Assembly: GCA_018816925.1 (NCBI GenBank)
Contig: JAHIUP010000007.1
Location: forward strand, 1-8,760
Length of the DNA: 8,760 nt
From: Patescibacteria group bacterium
GTDB lineage: Bacteria > Patescibacteriota > Minisyncoccia > Minisyncoccales > UBA10102
Direction: 5' to 3'
In this document: positions 5,034 through 8,760 of the stretch, in pieces
How the letters are laid out: every line of letters starts with the position of its first letter
Position numbering within the stretch: position 1 is the first letter of the stretch
Notes under the pieces: generated by a model
Seen by the model: the letters and a program-made list of their open reading frames with translations, nothing else
What the model was told of the DNA's origin: nothing
Database searches by the model: none
Position numbers and translations under genes: made by a program

Positions 5034-6473
5034 ATGGCGAAGTTCTACATTACAACGGCAATACCATATGTTAATGCACCCGGCCACATTGGTCATGCGT
5101 TGGAGTTTGTGCAGGCAGATACCATAGCAAGGTACCATCGCCAGAAAGGTGAGGAGGTGCTGTTGTTGTCTGGAAGCGACGAGAACGCCTTGAAAAATGT
5201 GCAGGCGGCCGAGCTGGCGGGAGTTCCCGTTCAGCAGTTCGTAGATGGGAACGCAGGGCTTTTCGCCGACTTGGCCCAAAAGCTGAACGTTCAGTTCAAC
5301 GTTTTTCAGAAAGGAAGCGACCCCAAGCATCACGCCTCAAGCCAGAAGTTATGGGAGCTTTGCGGCAAGGCGGGAGACATCTATAAGGCAGTGTATGAAG
5401 GGTTGTACTGCGTGGGGTGCGAGGCATTCTACGTTCCATCAGAGTTGACCGAAAACCTGGAATGTAGGGAGCATCCGGGTAAGAAGCTCGAGAAAGTGGC
5501 AGAGGAGAATTATTTCTTTAAGCTTTCCAAGTACCAAGACAAGATTCGAGAACTCATAGAAAAAGATGAGTTCCGAATCATTCCTGCAACAAGGAAGAAC
5601 GAGGTGCTGTCGTTTCTCAAACAGCCCTTGCAGGATATTAGTATTTCCCGTTCCAACGAGAGGGCGAAGAACTGGGGAGTTCCTGTTCCCGGAGACGACA
5701 GCCAAAGAATATATGTGTGGTTTGATGCGTTGAATATCTATCAATCGGGCATTGGATTCGGCTTTGATGAAAAGCAATATAAGAAGTGGTGGCCGGCGGA
5801 CGTGCACGTTATTGGGAAGAGCATTATTCGTTTCCACGCCGTGTACTGGCCCGCCTTTCTCTTGTCTGCGGGACTTCCCTTGCCAAAGACGATTTTTGTG
5901 CACGGGTACGTGACGATAGATGGTAAAAAGATGTCCAAGTCCGTAGGCAACGTTGTAGACCCCTTGGAACTGGTGGAGAAATATGGAGCGGACGCGGTGC
6001 GCTATTTCCTTTTGCGCGAGATTCCTCCCACAGAAGACGGGGATTTTTCCTTGGAGAAGTTCGTGGCGAGGTACAACGCTGACCTTGCGGGAGGCCTGGG
6101 GAACTTGGTGGCCCGGGTGCTAAAGATGGCAGAAAAGATAAAGGAGAAGACGCCTTCAGCATTTCGCAATACGGCATTTACCGATCTTTTCTCGCAAAAG
6201 GAAGAGGAAACGGATTCTCTTGTGGGAGGGTTCCAGTTCAGCTCTGCCCTGGAAAGAATATGGGAGGCAATTCAGTTCTGCGACCGGTACATTGAAGAAA
6301 ACCGTCCGTGGGAGCAACCAGAGAGGAAGCAAGAAGTCCTTGGGGACTTAGTGTTTGCCTTATCCCGCATTGGGGAGCTTCTCAAGCCATTTCTCCCCGA
6401 GGCCTCAAGGAAGATTGAGCGGCAGTTGAGAGAGGGAAAGAGAGAGTCCCTGTTCCCCCGCGTGGAAATTTAG
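5034..6473 (+). CDS. metG: Methionyl-tRNA synthetase, short form
   Basis: 479 residues of a class I aminoacyl-tRNA synthetase that charges tRNA-Met and initiator tRNA in the cytoplasm. HIGH is at 18-21 and KMSKS at 299-303. The connective-peptide zinc knuckle has C126-x2-C129 and C144-x2-H147, so the fourth ligand is His, as in single-knuckle MetRS enzymes. FDALNIY (230-236) and the conserved block GKSIIRFHAVYWPAFL (261-276) line the active site. NRPWE (423-427) in the helical anticodon domain includes the Trp that reads the CAU anticodon. The C-terminal dimerisation/tRNA-binding OB domain of longer MetRS (about 650 residues) is absent, which is common in reduced genomes. The ATG at 5034 is supported by homology from residue 3 on; there is no ribosome site. 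Confidence 0.97.
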   Translation: MAKFYITTAIPYVNAPGHIGHALEFVQADTIARYHRQKGEEVLLLSGSDENALKNVQAAELAGVPVQQFVDGNAGLFADLAQKLNVQFNVFQKGSDPKHHASSQKLWELCGKAGDIYKAVYEGLYCVGCEAFYVPSELTENLECREHPGKKLEKVAEENYFFKLSKYQDKIRELIEKDEFRIIPATRKNEVLSFLKQPLQDISISRSNERAKNWGVPVPGDDSQRIYVWFDALNIYQSGIGFGFDEKQYKKWWPADVHVIGKSIIRFHAVYWPAFLLSAGLPLPKTIFVHGYVTIDGKKMSKSVGNVVDPLELVEKYGADAVRYFLLREIPPTEDGDFSLEKFVARYNADLAGGLGNLVARVLKMAEKIKEKTPSAFRNTAFTDLFSQKEEETDSLVGGFQFSSALERIWEAIQFCDRYIEENRPWEQPERKQEVLGDLVFALSRIGELLKPFLPEASRKIERQLREGKRESLFPRVEI

Positions 6474-6499
6474 TCGGACTAAGGCAGAGAGGAAGGATT

Positions 6500-7618
6500 A
6501 TGGCAAAACTCATTTACGACAGCACAAAGAACAGGGATCTGTTCTACGCGGTGAAAATAGATATTGTAGATCCATTCTTTTTTCTCAACACGGGAGGGAA
6601 GAGCTATGTGTTTCTTGACAATAGGGAGTTGGGCGTATTTCAAGAACAGAATAAGAATCCCGACCTTGAGGGGGTCCTACTGAATCCCTTGCTTGAAGAA
6701 GTAAGGAGCGGGGAAGTGGATGTGAGCCCCGTCAATCTCCTTGCCCTTCTTTTGCTCGAGCGGTACGGAGTGAAAGGAGAGCGGCTTGAGGTTCCTTTTC
6801 GTTTCCCGCTCCCCGTGGCAGATTTCCTGCGAGAGAAGGGAGTGGAGCTTCTTGTAAAAGACCCTTTCTTTCCCGAACGAGCAAGGAAGACACCAGAAGA
6901 GATTGCGGCAATCCGGTCTGTGGTAGGAAAGATCGAGCAGGCGTTCTTCCTTATAGAGGAGATTCTCAAGAATTCCACAATCGAGGTGGAGCGTATCATG
7001 TATTGCGGAGAGGGATTGACGAGCGAGTTTCTTAAGAACGCGGTGCACATGCTTTTTCTTCAACAGGGATTGTTCAACGAGGATGGCATTATTATTTCTT
7101 CTGGTACGCAGACCGCGATTCCGCATCATGAGGGAAGCGGATTCCTTCTTCCAAACCAGCCCATTATCTGTGACATCTATCCTCGCGACAGGGAGTCAGG
7201 GTACGTAGCTGACCTCACAAGGACGTTCGTGAAGGGGGAGCCCTCGGAAGAACTCCAGAAAATGTATGAGGCGGTGCTTAGGTCCCAGGAGGTGGGCATT
7301 GCCGTTTTGAAGCCGGGAGCCAAGGCGAGCGAAGTCCATGTTGCATGCGCGCAGGCGCTGCTGGAAGCAGGGTATGAGGCGGGAGAGAAGGGATTCGTGC
7401 ATTCTGCCGGCCACGGCATTGGCTTGGAAGTGCATGAGTTGCCTCACCTTGGTGCTTCCTCACAAGATGTGCTCGCGCCAGGGAATACGGTAACCGTGGA
7501 GCCGGGCCTCTATTATCCCGAGATTGGAGGAATCCGCCTGGAAGATGACTTTCTCATAACCGAGAATGGTTCCGAGCAGCTCTCCCGGTATCCCAAAGAC
7601 CAGTGGGCCATCCCCTGA
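6500..7618 (+). CDS. M24-family metallopeptidase, Xaa-Pro aminopeptidase type
   Basis: 372 residues: an N-terminal creatinase-like domain (about 1-130) and a C-terminal pita-bread catalytic domain (about 131-372). All five metal ligands are visible: D225 (CDIYPR), D238 (ADLTRTF), H305 (AGHGIGLEVHE), E334 (TVEPGLY) and E348 (IRLEDD). H209/H210 in PHHEGS fit the conserved active-site histidine. This is the layout of Xaa-Pro aminopeptidases and dipeptidases, which remove residues next to proline during peptide turnover; methionine aminopeptidase lacks the N-domain. The exact specificity is not certain, so I give no symbol. GGAAGG (6491-6496) lies 3 nt before the ATG. The gene is 26 bp after metG, probably cotranscribed. 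It may work with the upstream M16 protease in peptide recycling (inference). Confidence 0.92.
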   Translation: MAKLIYDSTKNRDLFYAVKIDIVDPFFFLNTGGKSYVFLDNRELGVFQEQNKNPDLEGVLLNPLLEEVRSGEVDVSPVNLLALLLLERYGVKGERLEVPFRFPLPVADFLREKGVELLVKDPFFPERARKTPEEIAAIRSVVGKIEQAFFLIEEILKNSTIEVERIMYCGEGLTSEFLKNAVHMLFLQQGLFNEDGIIISSGTQTAIPHHEGSGFLLPNQPIICDIYPRDRESGYVADLTRTFVKGEPSEELQKMYEAVLRSQEVGIAVLKPGAKASEVHVACAQALLEAGYEAGEKGFVHSAGHGIGLEVHELPHLGASSQDVLAPGNTVTVEPGLYYPEIGGIRLEDDFLITENGSEQLSRYPKDQWAIP

Positions 7619-7740
7619 TTCTGGAGTTTGACTGGGGAGCCCGTCTTGCGACTGGCTTATGCCCGAAGATTATGGGTATGATTCTGGAGAGCAATTTGAG
7701 GGGATAGGGGGTATTCATATATGCGGGTCTTCCTCTTTTT

Positions 7741-7749
7741 TGGTACAAT
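7741..7749 (+). promoter_or_regulatory. Extended -10 for tatD, leaderless geometry
   Basis: TGGTACAAT ends 6 nt before the tatD ATG, and no ribosome site is present. It lies at the end of a 137-bp gap (7619-7755) that otherwise holds only an 11-bp direct repeat, TGATTCTGGAG (7616-7626 and 7679-7689). No convincing terminator was seen in the gap. Confidence 0.55.
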
Positions 7750-7755
7750 TAAGGC

Positions 7756-8661
7756 ATGTTGATTGATACGCACGGACACGTGAACTTCAATGCGTTTCGA
7801 GAGGACGCAGACGAGGTGCTCCAGAGGGCGCTTGCAGACGACACCTGGGTTATTATGCCGGGCTCCCAGTATTCCACCTCCAAAAAGGCAGTGGAGATTG
7901 CGGGCAATTACGAGAAAGGAGTGTATGCGGCCATAGGCCTACACCCCGTTCATACGGGGGAGAAGCGCGAGGTGGATGTTATGGAGACGCAGGGTGGAAC
8001 TAGTTTTACCACCAAGGAAGAGAAGTTTGATCTTAAATCCTACCGCTCTCTTCTGTACGCTTCCAAAGACGGGCAGAGGTTTTTCCAGAATCGCAAGGTG
8101 GTAGCCATTGGAGAGGTGGGCCTTGACTACTACCGGCTTCCCAAGAACAAGGAGGCCAGAGAGAAGGAGAAGATTACCCAGAAGAACGTGCTCCGAGAGC
8201 AGATTGAGCTTGCCTTGGAGTTTGACCTTCCTATTATCTTGCACTGCAGGGCGGCGCACGAAAACCTTTTGGAGGTTTTGGAAGCCCCTACCGCAAAACT
8301 GCAAACGGCCAAGCTCCGTGGGGTGCTTCATTCCTATACGGGAAGCGCGGAACAGGCGCAGAAGTTCCTGGAGATGGGTTTATATATTGGATTCAACGGG
8401 CTCATCTTCAAGGAGGTGCTAGCCCTTCCCGAGCCCGCGGAAGTGATATCCTCTATTCCATTGGAGCGTATTCTCTTGGAAACGGACTCTCCCTACCTGA
8501 CTCCTCCCCAAGCAATAGTAGGGACAGACCCTACTATGCGCAACGAACCCTTGTTTGTGAAATATGTCGCAGAAGAGATAGCGCGCATCAAAGGCATCTC
8601 GGTAGAAGAGGTTGCTTCTGCTACAACAGCAAATGCCAAAACCCTATTCCGCTTAATCTAA
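7756..8661 (+). CDS. tatD: TatD-family metal-dependent hydrolase (DNase-like)
   Basis: 301 residues of the amidohydrolase-fold TatD family, which are Mg-dependent 3'-5' exonucleases or D-aminoacyl-tRNA-type hydrolases in the cytoplasm. Metal ligands are all present: H6 and H8 (DTHGHVN), E120 (GEVGLDYY), H163 (LHCR), H192 (LHSYTGS) and D244 (LETDSPYL). RNEP at 262-265 is the usual tail motif. The protein is about 40 residues longer than E. coli TatD, owing mainly to an insertion between LHPVH (62-66) and VVAIGE (115-120), with charged residues. A shorter extra loop (about 252-261) is encoded by a 9-bp-stem palindrome. It has its own promoter after a 137-bp gap, so it is probably a separate unit. 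It ends 5 bp from a converging gene. Confidence 0.93.
   Translation: MLIDTHGHVNFNAFREDADEVLQRALADDTWVIMPGSQYSTSKKAVEIAGNYEKGVYAAIGLHPVHTGEKREVDVMETQGGTSFTTKEEKFDLKSYRSLLYASKDGQRFFQNRKVVAIGEVGLDYYRLPKNKEAREKEKITQKNVLREQIELALEFDLPIILHCRAAHENLLEVLEAPTAKLQTAKLRGVLHSYTGSAEQAQKFLEMGLYIGFNGLIFKEVLALPEPAEVISSIPLERILLETDSPYLTPPQAIVGTDPTMRNEPLFVKYVAEEIARIKGISVEEVASATTANAKTLFRLI
8515..8537. repeat. Perfect 9-bp inverted repeat inside tatD
   Basis: ATAGTAGGG (8515-8523) and CCCTACTAT (8529-8537) pair without mismatch across the loop ACAGA. They encode AIVGTDPT-like residues between the conserved PYL and RNEP motifs, where TatD proteins usually have a shorter link. It resembles an REP-type palindrome inserted in frame. 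Confidence 0.6.
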
Positions 8662-8666
8662 ACTCA

Positions 8667-8760
8667 TTATAGGGCGTAGGAGTTTCTTTTCTTTTTAAGG
8701 AGGCCGTCTTTCTCTAAAGAGGCAAGAATCTTTTTGGAAGCAGGTAGCTTTTCTAATTGC
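8667..8760 (-). CDS. 3' end of an unidentified gene on the minus strand (partial)
   Basis: Reading from the window edge on the minus strand gives QLEKLPASKKILASLEKDGL and then LKKKRNSYAL with a stop at 8667-8669. The Lys/Leu-rich helical pattern and the open frame to the edge suggest a genuine C-terminus, perhaps a winged-helix-like or tRNA/DNA-binding tail, but I do not recognise the family. It converges on tatD with only 5 bp between the stops, and no terminator is seen there. Thirty codons are too few for a firm call. Confidence 0.45.
   Translation of the reverse strand, partial: QLEKLPASKKILASLEKDGLLKKKRNSYAL

Noticed and set aside
7619..7755. Possible terminator or small RNA in the gap before tatD
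   Set aside because: Only a weak wobble-containing 6-bp stem (ATGCCC/GGGTAT) was found, and it is not followed by a T-tract.
1..8760. CRISPR array, tRNA or rRNA genes
   Set aside because: No regularly spaced repeats, cloverleaf-like sequences or rRNA signatures were seen on either strand.

Overview
The window looks like a fragment of a Candidate Phyla Radiation (Patescibacteria, probably Parcubacteria-like) genome. The reasons are the compact collinear housekeeping block with short gaps, the short form of MetRS, several extended -10 boxes (TGnTACAAT type) placed so that transcripts would be leaderless, and a target-protein type that I associate with CPR diversity-generating retroelements (DGRs). 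The lineage call is inference; there is no rRNA or tRNA here to confirm it.

Bases 1-1945 are an accessory island. They hold a DGR target gene (162-731) whose last 43 codons form a variable repeat (VR, 600-723). There is a matching template repeat (TR, 1080-1203) exactly 480 bp downstream. The two 124-bp copies differ at 23 positions, and 19 of these are adenines in the TR. That is the adenine-specific signature of DGR mutagenic homing. The TR is written largely in AAC codons. No reverse transcriptase gene is present. Between TR and the next gene there is only a short peptide (1250-1345) that resembles the C-terminal tail of a DGR reverse transcriptase, so the RT appears to have been deleted. 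Next come a hicB antitoxin (1387-1635) and a hicA toxin broken by a frameshift (1632-1866). The island is bracketed by a 21-bp direct repeat (1-21 and 1925-1945). In the same reading frame both copies encode the end of a similar peptide (QLGDVI + six residues + stop), as expected if the block entered the 3' end of a gene and displaced its tail. The right copy also contains the start codon of the following peptidase gene.

Bases 1937-8661 are core genes, all on the plus strand: an M16 zinc peptidase, an AI-2E family membrane protein, rsmI (16S rRNA 2'-O-methyltransferase) and metG in a tight row, then an M24 (Xaa-Pro aminopeptidase-type) metallopeptidase, and after a 137-bp gap a TatD-family hydrolase with its own promoter. 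All visible catalytic or metal-binding residues are intact. The last 94 bases hold the 3' end of an unidentified gene on the minus strand, converging on tatD.

The main point of interest is the island: a DGR with a clear TR/VR pair but no RT in cis, next to a broken toxin-antitoxin pair and between att-like repeats. It is either a retroelement frozen after its last diversification or one served by an RT elsewhere in the genome.
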